From Bacteroidales bacterium KHT7 (GTDB taxonomy: Bacteria > Bacteroidota > Bacteroidia > Bacteroidales > Bacteroidaceae), in NCBI GenBank assembly GCA_900102385.1, contig FNBQ01000022.1, positions 1-60,893 on the forward strand: a stretch of DNA of 60,893 bases, given 5' to 3'. The notes under the pieces are model-generated. The model searched no databases. It had not been told where the DNA came from and worked only from the letters and a program-made list of their open reading frames with translations. Made by a program: the position numbers and the translations under genes. Numbering within the stretch: position 1 is the stretch's first letter; each line of letters begins with the position of its first letter. Below are positions 25,773 through 34,065 of the stretch, piece by piece.

Positions 25773-26891
25773 ATGTATCAAACACAAAACATTCAAAACA
25801 CGCGCATAGATGTGGCCGATGCCCTGCGCGGAATAGCCGTGGCAGGCATCATTCTTTACCACTCGGTTGAGCATTTCAACATCTTTACCAACGAACCTGT
25901 AGCCTTTACGCTTGGCTGCGACGACATGGTGGGCAAGATAATGGCATGGCTTCTGTCGGGCAAGATGTACGGCATCTTTGCCATGCTCTTCGGACTTAGT
26001 TTCTTTATAATGAACGACAACCAGCAGCAGAAAGGTCGCTCGTTTGCAGGCAGATTTGCGTGGCGAATGTGCCTTTTGCTGATGTTCGGCACGGTAAACA
26101 TGGCGCTCTACGACGGCGACATTCTTATGGTCTATGCAATTTTGGGAATGTTCATAATTCCAATAAGTTACCTGCCGTCGCCAGCCGTGTGGTGCATAAT
26201 TGCGTTTCTGGCAATTCAGCCAATCGAGATTTTCCGTCTGATAACGGGCTGGAATCTCGATACCGACAGTCTGTGGGCGTTGGCCGGGCGCATTGGCGAA
26301 GCCCATCAGCACGGAACATTTGTCGAGAACTCGTTATGCAACCTGCGCTACGGACTTGAGTTCAACATAAAGTATTTTGTATGGTGCGGACGTATGTCGC
26401 AGATTCTCTGCCTTTTCGTGCTCGGGATGCAGTTGGGGCGGCAGAGGCTTTTCTACAACGAAGGTCGCAATCTGCATGTATGGCACGTCGTTCTGGTCTG
26501 CTCGGCGGTGGCGGTGACGGCTCTGAGCCTTGCCGACTTTGGCAGACTGGATATGTGGCTCGCCCCAATCTACAATCTGTTTATTCTGCTGATGATAACA
26601 TCGGCAGTTGTTTCGGCGTGGTACGCGTTCGGCAGCATTCGCGGTGCGTTGCAGCATCTCTGCATCTTCGGCAGGATGAGCCTTACCAACTATCTGCTGC
26701 AATCAGCATTCGGAAGCCTCATCTTCTGCGGATTCGGACTCTCGTTCTACAACAAGGTTGGCATAACCTACGCGGCTCTCATAGGCTTGCTGATGGTTGT
26801 GGCGCAATATGCCTTCTGCCGACTTTGGTTCAGAACGCACCAGCGCGGTCCGTTCGAGAGTCTGTGGCGACGACTGACGTGGCTGAAATAG
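25773..26891 (+). CDS. DUF418-family polytopic membrane protein
   Basis: 372 aa with about 8-10 transmembrane segments. The N-terminus RIDVADALRGIAVAGIILYHS is the family signature (DALRG). The second half, with RMSLTNYLLQSAFGSLIFCG and a C-terminal GPFESLWRRLTW, is typical of DUF418. The family is distantly related to membrane acyltransferases and is often called a putative transporter; the true role is unknown. It is transcribed with PhzF. Confidence 0.9.
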   Translation: MYQTQNIQNTRIDVADALRGIAVAGIILYHSVEHFNIFTNEPVAFTLGCDDMVGKIMAWLLSGKMYGIFAMLFGLSFFIMNDNQQQKGRSFAGRFAWRMCLLLMFGTVNMALYDGDILMVYAILGMFIIPISYLPSPAVWCIIAFLAIQPIEIFRLITGWNLDTDSLWALAGRIGEAHQHGTFVENSLCNLRYGLEFNIKYFVWCGRMSQILCLFVLGMQLGRQRLFYNEGRNLHVWHVVLVCSAVAVTALSLADFGRLDMWLAPIYNLFILLMITSAVVSAWYAFGSIRGALQHLCIFGRMSLTNYLLQSAFGSLIFCGFGLSFYNKVGITYAALIGLLMVVAQYAFCRLWFRTHQRGPFESLWRRLTWLK

Positions 26892-26915
26892 GAAAATAGG
26901 AAACGACTCCAGACT

Positions 26916-26946
26916 TGACAAAATAATTATTTTTCATTATCTTTGC
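26916..26946 (+). promoter_or_regulatory. Promoter of the first duplicated small gene
   Basis: TTG (26916-26918), 20 bp, TATCTTTG (26939-26946). The following leader ATTAAATC-GTCAATAAG recurs before the second copy. Confidence 0.6.
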
Positions 26947-26967
26947 GACATTAAATCAGTCAATAAG

Positions 26968-27399
26968 ATGAAAAAAACTGTATTCGTACTTTTGTCAATG
27001 ATTATTGTAGCGTTGTCGATTCCACTACTTCCCTTTTTCTTGTTTGTGTTTATGAATTCACAAGGCAATGAAATTGATTTTGATGTAAAATCGGCAACTG
27101 TTACCCACAAAGAAGGCAGAGAACTATACCGTGTGTATCTTGATGGCGACAGTTTGGAAGATTTTTATCACATTAAACTAAAAGAAGGGCACGAGGCTGC
27201 AAAGAAGATTTCATTAACATCTGTTGATACAAATTATATCATTACAGATTGGCGCAAGGAGCAATTTTCAAAAATTACTTTACACCCAAACAGAAAGTAT
27301 AGAATTGAAAACCATTCAAATGGAGATTGCGGTCCCGGAACAGTTGCGTTTATGACAGATTCGTTAGGGAAACCAGCCTGCATAATGCCTTACGAATAA
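26968..27399 (+). CDS. Small membrane-anchored protein, duplicate copy 1
   Basis: 143 aa. An N-terminal hydrophobic segment (about residues 5-28) acts as anchor or uncleaved signal. A beta-rich extracytoplasmic domain begins NEIDFDVKSATVTHKEG and ends GKPACIMPYE. It lacks a known family. The second half is almost identical in DNA to copy 2 (27464-27904), while the first half differs clearly. A TAAACCTCAGGTTTA palindrome overlaps the stop codon. AT-rich. Confidence 0.75.
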   Translation: MKKTVFVLLSMIIVALSIPLLPFFLFVFMNSQGNEIDFDVKSATVTHKEGRELYRVYLDGDSLEDFYHIKLKEGHEAAKKISLTSVDTNYIITDWRKEQFSKITLHPNRKYRIENHSNGDCGPGTVAFMTDSLGKPACIMPYE

Positions 27400-27463
27400 A
27401 CCTCAGGTTTAAAATTCTCTTCAATATCGACCGTTTATCACAAACATTAAATCTGTCAATAAG

Positions 27464-27904
27464 ATGAAAAAATTCTTAAACATAGTTTATTGGATTGTTA
27501 TGATTGGGGTGTCGCTTCCTATACTCATTTTTATTGTGTTTATGGGCGTGATTTCTTATTGCAATTATAGCAATGAGATTGATTTCGATATAAAATCGGC
27601 TACAATAACACACAAAGAAGGAAAATACCTATACCGTCTATATCTTGAAGATGACAGTTTGGGGGATTCTTATCACATTAAACTAAAAGAAGGGCACGAG
27701 GCTGCAAAGAAGATTTCATTAACATCTGTTGATACAAATTATATCATTACAGATTGGCGCGAGGAGCAATTTTCAAAAATTACTTTACACCCAAACAGAA
27801 TGTATAGAATAGAAAACCATTCACATGGAAGTCGCGGAATCGGAACAGTTGCGTTTATGACAGATTCGTTAGGGAAACCAGCCTGCATAATGCCTTACGA
27901 ATAA
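27464..27904 (+). CDS. Small membrane-anchored protein, duplicate copy 2
   Basis: 146 aa, same layout as copy 1: hydrophobic segment (about residues 8-32), then NEIDFDIKSATITHKEG and the shared C-terminal domain ending GKPACIMPYE. Differences in the second half are limited to a few residues (for example SHGSRGIG for SNGDCGPG). The same palindrome overlaps the stop. No own promoter was found, so it is probably read through from copy 1. Confidence 0.75.
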   Translation: MKKFLNIVYWIVMIGVSLPILIFIVFMGVISYCNYSNEIDFDIKSATITHKEGKYLYRLYLEDDSLGDSYHIKLKEGHEAAKKISLTSVDTNYIITDWREEQFSKITLHPNRMYRIENHSHGSRGIGTVAFMTDSLGKPACIMPYE

Positions 27905-27937
27905 ACCTCAGGTTTAAAAACATCTTCAATATCGACC

Positions 27938-28004
27938 GTTTATCACAAACCATAGGCAAAATATCCCAGATGTTTGCAAAAACGGGATATTTTGTCTACT
28001 TTTG
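27938..28004 (+). promoter_or_regulatory. Shared operator 5 with promoter
   Basis: TCACAAAC at 27943 and TCCCAGAT at 27964 (21 bp, one more than the others), TTG at 27974-27976, 20 bp, TACTTTTG at 27997-28004. The distance from second half to -7 box stays 33 bp. The first half is part of the duplicated tail of the preceding gene. Confidence 0.78.
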
Positions 28005-28030
28005 CATTATGACTAAAATCTAAATCGAAA

Positions 28031-29533
28031 ATGAAAAAAATCATCATTCTAACCATTACGGCATGTGTCTTTGCACTCTTGGGGGCATCGGCTGCCAATA
28101 CCGACAATCAGCAGAAAGGCAAGACTTTAAGCAAGGCAGAACTGCTTCAGGACTACGATTATTTTTTCGGCAAGCTCGAAGAAATTCATCCTAATCCATA
28201 CGATGCGTTTGGCGGAAAAGACGAGTTCCGAAAATCCGTAGGGCAACTTAGGGAAAAACTGGCGGCAGAAGATTCGCTAACGCTTAACAACATGCAGTTC
28301 GAGGTTACTAAACTGCTTTCGGTCCTTCACGACGGGCACACAAACATGGGCTATCCGGAGATGCCAAAGAAGGCGGCAAACGCTTGGATTCCGCTGAACC
28401 TGAAGGTTATACGCGACGGATTCATGGTAGACGGCTGGCTTCCGCAATTCGCGTTTCTGAAAGGCGCAAGGCTGCAAGAGATTGAGGGCGAACCGCTCGA
28501 AACGCTTCTTGACAGGCTCGACAAGATTCACGTTACAGAAAACCGCTACGGACTGCTGGGCAAGGCATGCAACTCGCTCTGCCACAACAACAGTCTGCGG
28601 CAGATTTTCCCGGGTTTCGTTCGAGATTCGCTCGGGATGAGGTTCAGACTGTCCAACGGTGGCGACACTCTGGTCTATGTGCCCTTCTACCCCAACGGCG
28701 ATGTGTGGAAGAAGTTCGTGAAATCGCCGCAAGACAGCCGTTTTCCGAAGAAGAACTTCGAGTTTCGATTTGCCGACGACAAGAGTCAGACGATGGTTAT
28801 GTGCATCAACTCAATAACAAGTGCCGACATTCCCAACTACAAGGATTCGGAAGTGATTGTGGCAGAGGCTTTTGACAAGATGCTGCGCCAGATGAAGGCG
28901 GCAAAGAGCAAACGCCTCATCATAGACCTTCGCGGCAACGGCGGTGGCTGGACGATGATTATGTATGCCGCCCTCTACCAGCTCTACGGCGAGCGTTTCT
29001 TGAAAACCGACATGGGCATGAACTTCTCGGTAAAGATTTCGGAAGAATATCTGAAGAAGAACAACACAACCATCGAGCAGTTTAACAAGGCAAACGGAAC
29101 GTCGCTCGACATTGGCGACTTCTTCGACGAGCCGACGGGAATTGACAACATGGACAATTTTATGTGCGCCAACAAGAATATCCTGAAGGAGCTGAAAGGC
29201 AAGCCTGTATACACGCCGAAGGAGATTTTCGTGGTGACAGACCAATGGACTTTCAGCGCGGCATTTCACCTTGCCTACATGATGCACAAGATGGGCGCAA
29301 AAATTGTGGGAGTGCCATCGGGACAAGCCCCAAACACATACATGGAATGTACGCCGTTCAGTCTGCCAAACTCAGGGCAGCAATGTTCGGTTTCAAACTC
29401 CATTCAGCGATGCTATCCCGACGGCGACAAACGGGCACAAGTATTTACGCCCGACATCGAACTTTCGTACGACGACTATCGCAAGTTCGACTTCAACAGA
29501 GATGCCGAGCTGCTTTATCTGCTGAAAAAATAG
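28031..29533 (+). CDS. S41-family peptidase-like exported protein
   Basis: 500 aa. Signal peptide (residues 1-22, ending ASAANT). Domain order: N-terminal helical region with HDGHTNMGYP, a middle region, then the tail-specific protease core with RLIIDLRGNGGGWTMIMYAALYQLYG and the nucleophile Ser409 in TDQWTFSAAFHL. The tail VGVPSGQAPNTYMECTPFSLPNSG is family-typical. S41 peptidases cut unstructured C-termini; this exported form acts in the periplasm or on the surface. A lone gene under operator 5. Confidence 0.88.
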   Translation: MKKIIILTITACVFALLGASAANTDNQQKGKTLSKAELLQDYDYFFGKLEEIHPNPYDAFGGKDEFRKSVGQLREKLAAEDSLTLNNMQFEVTKLLSVLHDGHTNMGYPEMPKKAANAWIPLNLKVIRDGFMVDGWLPQFAFLKGARLQEIEGEPLETLLDRLDKIHVTENRYGLLGKACNSLCHNNSLRQIFPGFVRDSLGMRFRLSNGGDTLVYVPFYPNGDVWKKFVKSPQDSRFPKKNFEFRFADDKSQTMVMCINSITSADIPNYKDSEVIVAEAFDKMLRQMKAAKSKRLIIDLRGNGGGWTMIMYAALYQLYGERFLKTDMGMNFSVKISEEYLKKNNTTIEQFNKANGTSLDIGDFFDEPTGIDNMDNFMCANKNILKELKGKPVYTPKEIFVVTDQWTFSAAFHLAYMMHKMGAKIVGVPSGQAPNTYMECTPFSLPNSGQQCSVSNSIQRCYPDGDKRAQVFTPDIELSYDDYRKFDFNRDAELLYLLKK

Positions 29534-29536
29534 TCA

Positions 29537-29602
29537 GCTCATCACAAAAGGGTGCAGAATATCCCAGATTCTTGGATATTGCCTCACGGCATCGTACTTT
29601 TG
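29537..29602 (+). promoter_or_regulatory. Shared operator 6 with promoter
   Basis: TCACAAAA at 29542 and TCCCAGAT at 29562 (20 bp), joined by TGCAGAATA, TTG at 29572-29574, 20 bp, TACTTTTG at 29595-29602. It heads a run of about fifteen plus-strand genes with short gaps or overlaps. Confidence 0.83.
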
Positions 29603-29627
29603 CAAAAAGTTCTGAAAATAAGGCTTT

Positions 29628-30725
29628 ATGAAAAAATCAATTCTAACTCTTGTGGCATTTGCCATAACAATATTAACAGCATCGGCACACAACGCACACA
29701 AGCAGCACGGCAGCATAAAGATTGTGGCTGAGACTCGCCCCGAAATCAACTACGTTACTCATCTCTACACTCTTGCCGAGTTGGGATTCAAGGACGATGA
29801 ATATTCGGCAAAATACATCGGCACGGTTGCGAAAGCCGACCTCGACACACTCCGAAAATACAAAGACCTACTGTCATTCGGCCGCGGCGAGGGCGGTATG
29901 TTTGCCGGAATGTTCTTCTTTGCGGTTGGAGGCGAGACGTTTTCAGACTCAAAAGCCCTTCAGGACATGATAGACAGATACCGCAAGATGGCAGAAGAGC
30001 AGATTCCGGGACAGGACATGACAATTCCGAACGCTATTGCAAAGGTTTTTGTTAATAACTACGACCGCTACCTGAAGGAAGTATATCCGCAGGCAAAAAA
30101 GGACATGGAAGAGCGGAAGAATCTGCTAAACAAACTGCTTCAGAAAAACTCGCTCGTAAAGGACTGGGAAGCCGCAACGGGCTACAAGTGGAAATATGGC
30201 GACTATCATTGGCTGCTTTTCCGCGCCGGAAAAAACGGTCCGTCGTACAACAACCTGAACGAGAACACAAACTCGGTCTACTATAATCAGTCGCTCGACT
30301 ATCAGCTGGCTATGTTCAGCCACGAATTCGGCATCTTTCTGATGCAGGAAAGCATCGACCCTATTATAAAGGAGATGAGAGAATACACAAGCAAACTAAA
30401 CACAACGAGCGACTTAACCTTCGTGCCGTGGAGCGCGTTCGAGAGTCTTGCGTGCTGGTTTAACAACAAGATTAACGGTAAGGAAATGGCCGATTTCAAA
30501 TCGTTTGGCGAAGCCGACGTGCAGACATTCAGTAAGATATACGACGAACTTTCTGCCAAAGGAATCAAGAATCCGGCGGAACTATACCGGAAGGGAATAA
30601 TGAAATATCTGGAAAATGAAAAATCCGTGGGAAGAAATAAGTCTCGACGACTACGAGAATCACATGAGCCTCGACTCGGTGAACCAGTTGCAGACTATGA
30701 ACGCCATAATGAAGGCTCAGTTTGA
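29628..30725 (+). CDS. Exported protein of unknown function, 3' end frame-extended
   Basis: 365 aa. Signal peptide (residues 1-20, ending ASA). The mature part contains repeated aromatic stretches (TGYKWKYGDYHWLLFRAGKNG) and an MFSHEFGIFLMQE helix that resembles a metallopeptidase helix, but a full HExxH is not present. The last 37 residues (SVGRNKSRRLRESHEPRLG and beyond) are basic and overlap the next gene by 110 nt in another frame. If an A were added to the A-run just before 30616, the frame would stop at TGA inside an ATGA overlap, so the C-terminus looks like a recent frameshift product. Confidence 0.72.
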   Translation: MKKSILTLVAFAITILTASAHNAHKQHGSIKIVAETRPEINYVTHLYTLAELGFKDDEYSAKYIGTVAKADLDTLRKYKDLLSFGRGEGGMFAGMFFFAVGGETFSDSKALQDMIDRYRKMAEEQIPGQDMTIPNAIAKVFVNNYDRYLKEVYPQAKKDMEERKNLLNKLLQKNSLVKDWEAATGYKWKYGDYHWLLFRAGKNGPSYNNLNENTNSVYYNQSLDYQLAMFSHEFGIFLMQESIDPIIKEMREYTSKLNTTSDLTFVPWSAFESLACWFNNKINGKEMADFKSFGEADVQTFSKIYDELSAKGIKNPAELYRKGIMKYLENEKSVGRNKSRRLRESHEPRLGEPVADYERHNEGSV

Positions 30726-31245
30726 AGACTATCAGGCTGAAACGGCGATGATTCTCGGCATTGCCGGCGGAAACGGTCTTGAACACATCAGAACGGAAAA
30801 ATACAAGGCGGTTTACGGAATTGACATAAACGAGGGCTATCTCGAAAAGATTCGCGAACGCTACCCGATGCTCGGAAATGTGCTAAGGCTGATGTGTCTC
30901 GACCTTACCAGCGAGGCCGACAGACTTCCAAAAGCCGAACTTGTAATTGCCAATCTACTTGTAGAATATATTGGTTATCAAGCCTTTGCCGAGGCAATAA
31001 GGCAGATTTGTCCCAGATACGTTTCGTGCGTAATTCAGATAAACGGCGAGGCGGAGAAGTGGGTTTCTGAATCGCCCTATCTGCACGCGTTCGACAGGCT
31101 CGACGAAATTCATCATCAGATGGAAGAAACCGAACTTGAGGGCGAGATGAACAAAATCGGCTACATCTGCATATCCAAATCGGCAAGCAGTCTGCCAAAC
31201 GGCAAGAAACTACTGCGAATAGACTTCGCAAAATCAACTAACTAA
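30616..31245 (+). CDS. Class I SAM-dependent methyltransferase
   Basis: 209 aa. ETAMILGIAGGNGLEHI is motif I (AdoMet-binding GxGxG variant AGGNG), with VYGIDINEGYLEKI as the acidic second strand and AELVIANLLVEYIG as motif IV. It has no membrane segment. The substrate is unknown. It overlaps the preceding gene by 110 nt and is 15 nt from the next, deep in the long operon. Confidence 0.88.
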   Translation: MKNPWEEISLDDYENHMSLDSVNQLQTMNAIMKAQFEDYQAETAMILGIAGGNGLEHIRTEKYKAVYGIDINEGYLEKIRERYPMLGNVLRLMCLDLTSEADRLPKAELVIANLLVEYIGYQAFAEAIRQICPRYVSCVIQINGEAEKWVSESPYLHAFDRLDEIHHQMEETELEGEMNKIGYICISKSASSLPNGKKLLRIDFAKSTN

Positions 31246-31260
31246 AAAATCAACAAAAAA

Positions 31261-32148
31261 ATGAACAGACTTTTATTCTACTCGCTCCTGCTGAGCATCA
31301 CTCTTTTTAGTTGCACAAAAGCCGAGAGGCTGAGCGACGTAAAATCGGAATTTACGACAATAGACGACAGCATAAAGATTCATTACAAGGCATGGAACTG
31401 CGACAAAAACAGTAATTCGAAGCATACAATATGCTTTGTTCACGGCTTCGGATGCGACCTTTACACTTGGGAGAAGCAGTTCGAGGCTCTGCGCAATGAA
31501 CCCGACCTGCAACTCGTATTCATAGACCTTCCGGGCTATGGCGAGAGCAGCAAGCCGCACGTTGAATACACGCTCGGTTTCTTTGCCAAGGCCGTCGGCA
31601 AGGTTCTCGACGACAACGGAATTGAATCTGTTACACTCGTAGGGCACAGTCTTGGCACGCCCGTTTGCAGACAAGTCTTTCTGGAAGGCGGCAGAAACGG
31701 CAGACTTGTTGATATAGACGGCGTTTACTGCTTCTACGACGGAACGGAAACCGACGAGTATGTAGAGGCTGTAAACCAGTTTGGACATGCCTTCGACGGG
31801 GCCGACTGCGGAAAGGTTATCGAGGGCTTCGTGACATCGCTTGCCGGCAAGAATACGCCGAAAGAGGTTAACGACTATGCCTTGAGCACGATGCCAAAAA
31901 CGCCTCAGTATGTAGCATCGAGCACCATGCGCAATCTGGTAGAGCGCAGATGGTGGAACCAGAATCCGCTGAATGTCAAAACGATGGTCATCTGCACACA
32001 GAACAGCGGTCTCGACCCCGACAACAAGGCTAAGATGCAGAAGCTCTACCCTGTCCTCGACTATACCGAGCTGACCGACTGCGGACACTTCATACACATG
32101 GAGCAGGCCGAGATGTTTAACAGCAAACTCAAAGAATTCACAAAATAA
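31261..32148 (+). CDS. Alpha/beta hydrolase lipoprotein
   Basis: 295 aa. Type II signal (LLSITLFSC, Cys18) places it on the periplasmic or outer-membrane face. Hydrolase core: FVHGFGCDLYTWEKQ (oxyanion loop), LVGHSLGTP with nucleophile Ser130, and DCGHFIHMEQ near residue 278 for the catalytic His. The fold matches epoxide hydrolase or haloalkane-type lipases and esterases. Substrate unknown. It is next to an amide hydrolase gene. Confidence 0.9.
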   Translation: MNRLLFYSLLLSITLFSCTKAERLSDVKSEFTTIDDSIKIHYKAWNCDKNSNSKHTICFVHGFGCDLYTWEKQFEALRNEPDLQLVFIDLPGYGESSKPHVEYTLGFFAKAVGKVLDDNGIESVTLVGHSLGTPVCRQVFLEGGRNGRLVDIDGVYCFYDGTETDEYVEAVNQFGHAFDGADCGKVIEGFVTSLAGKNTPKEVNDYALSTMPKTPQYVASSTMRNLVERRWWNQNPLNVKTMVICTQNSGLDPDNKAKMQKLYPVLDYTELTDCGHFIHMEQAEMFNSKLKEFTK

Positions 32149-32164
32149 AACAACGAACAAAAAA

Positions 32165-32851
32165 ATGTGCACAAGCATAGTAGTAAACAAGAAAAAGACC
32201 ATCGTGGGATGGAATCTCGACATAAGGGATTCAGAAATCAGAGTCCGCCCCACCGATGATGGCGTCTTCATCGAGGTAGACAACCAGAAGGTTGGCTGGA
32301 TGCCCCTGTTTGGAGCTAACCGCCGAGGCGACTTTGTTGGGATGCCTACCTGCTGGCCTCCCGACGAAAGGAGCAATCCTGTAGGCAACGAAACAAACAT
32401 CATAATGCTGGATATCGACCTTCTGCTGATGAAGAAGACATTCCGCGAGGTTCACGATTTTGTACAGAACAACAAGGTTTGCAGCGTTCCCGGATTGACG
32501 TTCATGTCTGCACTCTCAGATAGCGACGGCAACGTGCTGCACATCGTTCCCGGACAAGGCTTCGAGTATTATCAGAAACCGGAATACAAAATAATGGCTA
32601 ACTTCTCGCCTCTTCAGAAAAATCCTCCGCAGCATCCGTGGATGGGCAAGGACAGATATCAGAAGGCAGAGGAGATGCTCAGAACGGCGAAGGACGATTT
32701 TGGCGTGGCAGACTGCTTCGCGGTTCTCGAAGCCGTGGCGCAAACCGAGTTCCCAACGCGCGTCTCGATGGTTTTCGACGTTGCCGAAAGAGCCGTATTC
32801 TGGTGCATCGACCGAGATTTCAACAATATTGAAAACAAAAGATTTAAGTAA
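32165..32851 (+). CDS. Choloylglycine hydrolase-type Ntn amidase
   Basis: 228 aa. It starts MCTSIVVNKKKTIVGWNLD, so removal of Met would expose Cys2 as the N-terminal nucleophile, as in choloylglycine and linear amide C-N hydrolases. It is shorter than bile salt hydrolase (about 315-330 aa), so a different acyl-amide substrate is likely. It has no signal peptide and is cytoplasmic. It is the second Ntn hydrolase of this type in the window; the other (19931) is membrane-anchored. Confidence 0.85.
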   Translation: MCTSIVVNKKKTIVGWNLDIRDSEIRVRPTDDGVFIEVDNQKVGWMPLFGANRRGDFVGMPTCWPPDERSNPVGNETNIIMLDIDLLLMKKTFREVHDFVQNNKVCSVPGLTFMSALSDSDGNVLHIVPGQGFEYYQKPEYKIMANFSPLQKNPPQHPWMGKDRYQKAEEMLRTAKDDFGVADCFAVLEAVAQTEFPTRVSMVFDVAERAVFWCIDRDFNNIENKRFK

Positions 32852-32856
32852 AATTT

Positions 32857-33654
32857 ATGAACGATTTTATAACACCGCCCAACCACATAAACTTCAGGGC
32901 AAAAAGACTTTTTGGCGAGATGGGACGCATAGCAGACGGAGCGATTGCCTATTTCGACCTCGACGGAGGCGGTCCAACCGAGCCTCACACGCACAGCCAC
33001 AACCATCTCTTTATCGTTACCGAGGGCGAGGCAAAAATTCTTCTCGGCGACAGGGAAATAACAGTTAAGAAAGACGAGGCTTTTCTTGTCGAGGGCAAGA
33101 TTCCACACTCGGTCTGGAACAGTTCCGACAGCATAACAAAGATGATTGGCATTACCGTTGTGCCATCAGCCGAGATGTGCCTGCGCCCTTTCATGCCCTC
33201 TGATGCGGCGAAGATTATGAGCTGGAACAAAGACAAAAGGGCGTTCAGACTTTGGAGTGCCGACCGCTTCGGCGATTTTCCGGCAGAGCCGAGCGAACTG
33301 ACGGCGCAGTTCGACGACGACAGAAAGATTCCGCTGGTGGCGATGGCAGACAACGAGGTTGTGGGCTTCATCATGATGCGCTATCCTACCGACGATAATT
33401 CGCTTATCCGCCTCGGATTCGTCATCATCGACGACTCTAAACGCGGCAAGGGCTACGGCAGCAAAATGCTCAGGCTTGCCATAGACCATGCGCGAAACGC
33501 ACTTGGCGCAAAGCGAATCTCGCTCGGCGTTTTCTGCGACAATAAATCGGCGGTAGAATGTTACAAAGCGGTAGGTTTCAGCATCATCGGTGAGGATTCT
33601 TACACAATAGACGGCGAGGAATGGAAGGAATTCGAGATGATTCTCGAAATTTAA
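32857..33654 (+). CDS. Cupin-GNAT acetyltransferase fusion
   Basis: 265 aa. Residues about 1-105 are a cupin: GPTEPHTHSHNHLFIVTEGEA carries a metal-binding His cluster, with IPHSVWNS as the second motif. Residues about 107-265 are a full GNAT domain: LRPFMPSDAAKIM, FVIIDDSKRGKGYGSKML (acetyl-CoA loop) and FCDNKSAVECYKAVGF. The join is at VPSAEMCLRPF. Separate cupins and GNATs are common; the fusion suggests sensing or modifying the same small molecule. 5 nt after the preceding gene. Confidence 0.9.
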   Translation: MNDFITPPNHINFRAKRLFGEMGRIADGAIAYFDLDGGGPTEPHTHSHNHLFIVTEGEAKILLGDREITVKKDEAFLVEGKIPHSVWNSSDSITKMIGITVVPSAEMCLRPFMPSDAAKIMSWNKDKRAFRLWSADRFGDFPAEPSELTAQFDDDRKIPLVAMADNEVVGFIMMRYPTDDNSLIRLGFVIIDDSKRGKGYGSKMLRLAIDHARNALGAKRISLGVFCDNKSAVECYKAVGFSIIGEDSYTIDGEEWKEFEMILEI

Positions 33655-33675
33655 TCAACGCAAAACATAAGATTC

Positions 33676-34065
33676 ATGTTTGAAAGCGAATTTGCAAAAA
33701 TCGAATATATCGAAAAGGACAACGTGGTCTTTCACGTTTGGAAGAAAGAGGCGCACTACGACGACTACCGAAAGCCGGTTACAGCATCGCTCCAGATGCT
33801 GCGCGAGCACAAAGACAGCATCTTCATTGTCGACGCCCGAAACGGCTTCGAAGACACGAAGGAAGATGTTGAATGGGGCTTCGGATTCTTTCTGCCCGAA
33901 CTGAAAAAGGCAGGCTGCAAGGTGTGGGGCTTCATTCTGCCCGAGGTTTCGGACATCGAGGGCGAGATTGACTTGTGGACTAACGAGATTCTGAAGAATT
34001 TCCGCGTCGTAAGGGGCAAGTCGTACAATGAGGTATTAGAACTTTCAAAAACGACTTATGATTAG
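33676..34065 (+). CDS. SpoIIAA/STAS-like small protein, unknown
   Basis: 129 aa, cytoplasmic. The strand-helix alternation (IEYIEKDNVVFHVWKK; SIFIVDARNGFE; VWGFILPEVSDIEGEID) suggests an SpoIIAA-like or STAS-like fold. I cannot name a family. It overlaps the next gene by 8 nt, so it is part of the operon. Confidence 0.65.
   Translation: MFESEFAKIEYIEKDNVVFHVWKKEAHYDDYRKPVTASLQMLREHKDSIFIVDARNGFEDTKEDVEWGFGFFLPELKKAGCKVWGFILPEVSDIEGEIDLWTNEILKNFRVVRGKSYNEVLELSKTTYD

Larger units (their letters stand above)
26949..27951 (+). repeat. Tandem gene duplication, unit about 500 bp
   Basis: Unit 1 runs from about 26949 to 27448 and unit 2 from about 27443 to 27951. Both begin with the ATTAAATC-GTCAATAAG leader and end with the CGACCGTTTATCACAAAC tail. 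From 27167 (unit 1) and 27671 (unit 2) onward, offset 504, the copies are nearly identical; upstream they are much more diverged. The outer breakpoint lies within operator 5. Confidence 0.8.
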
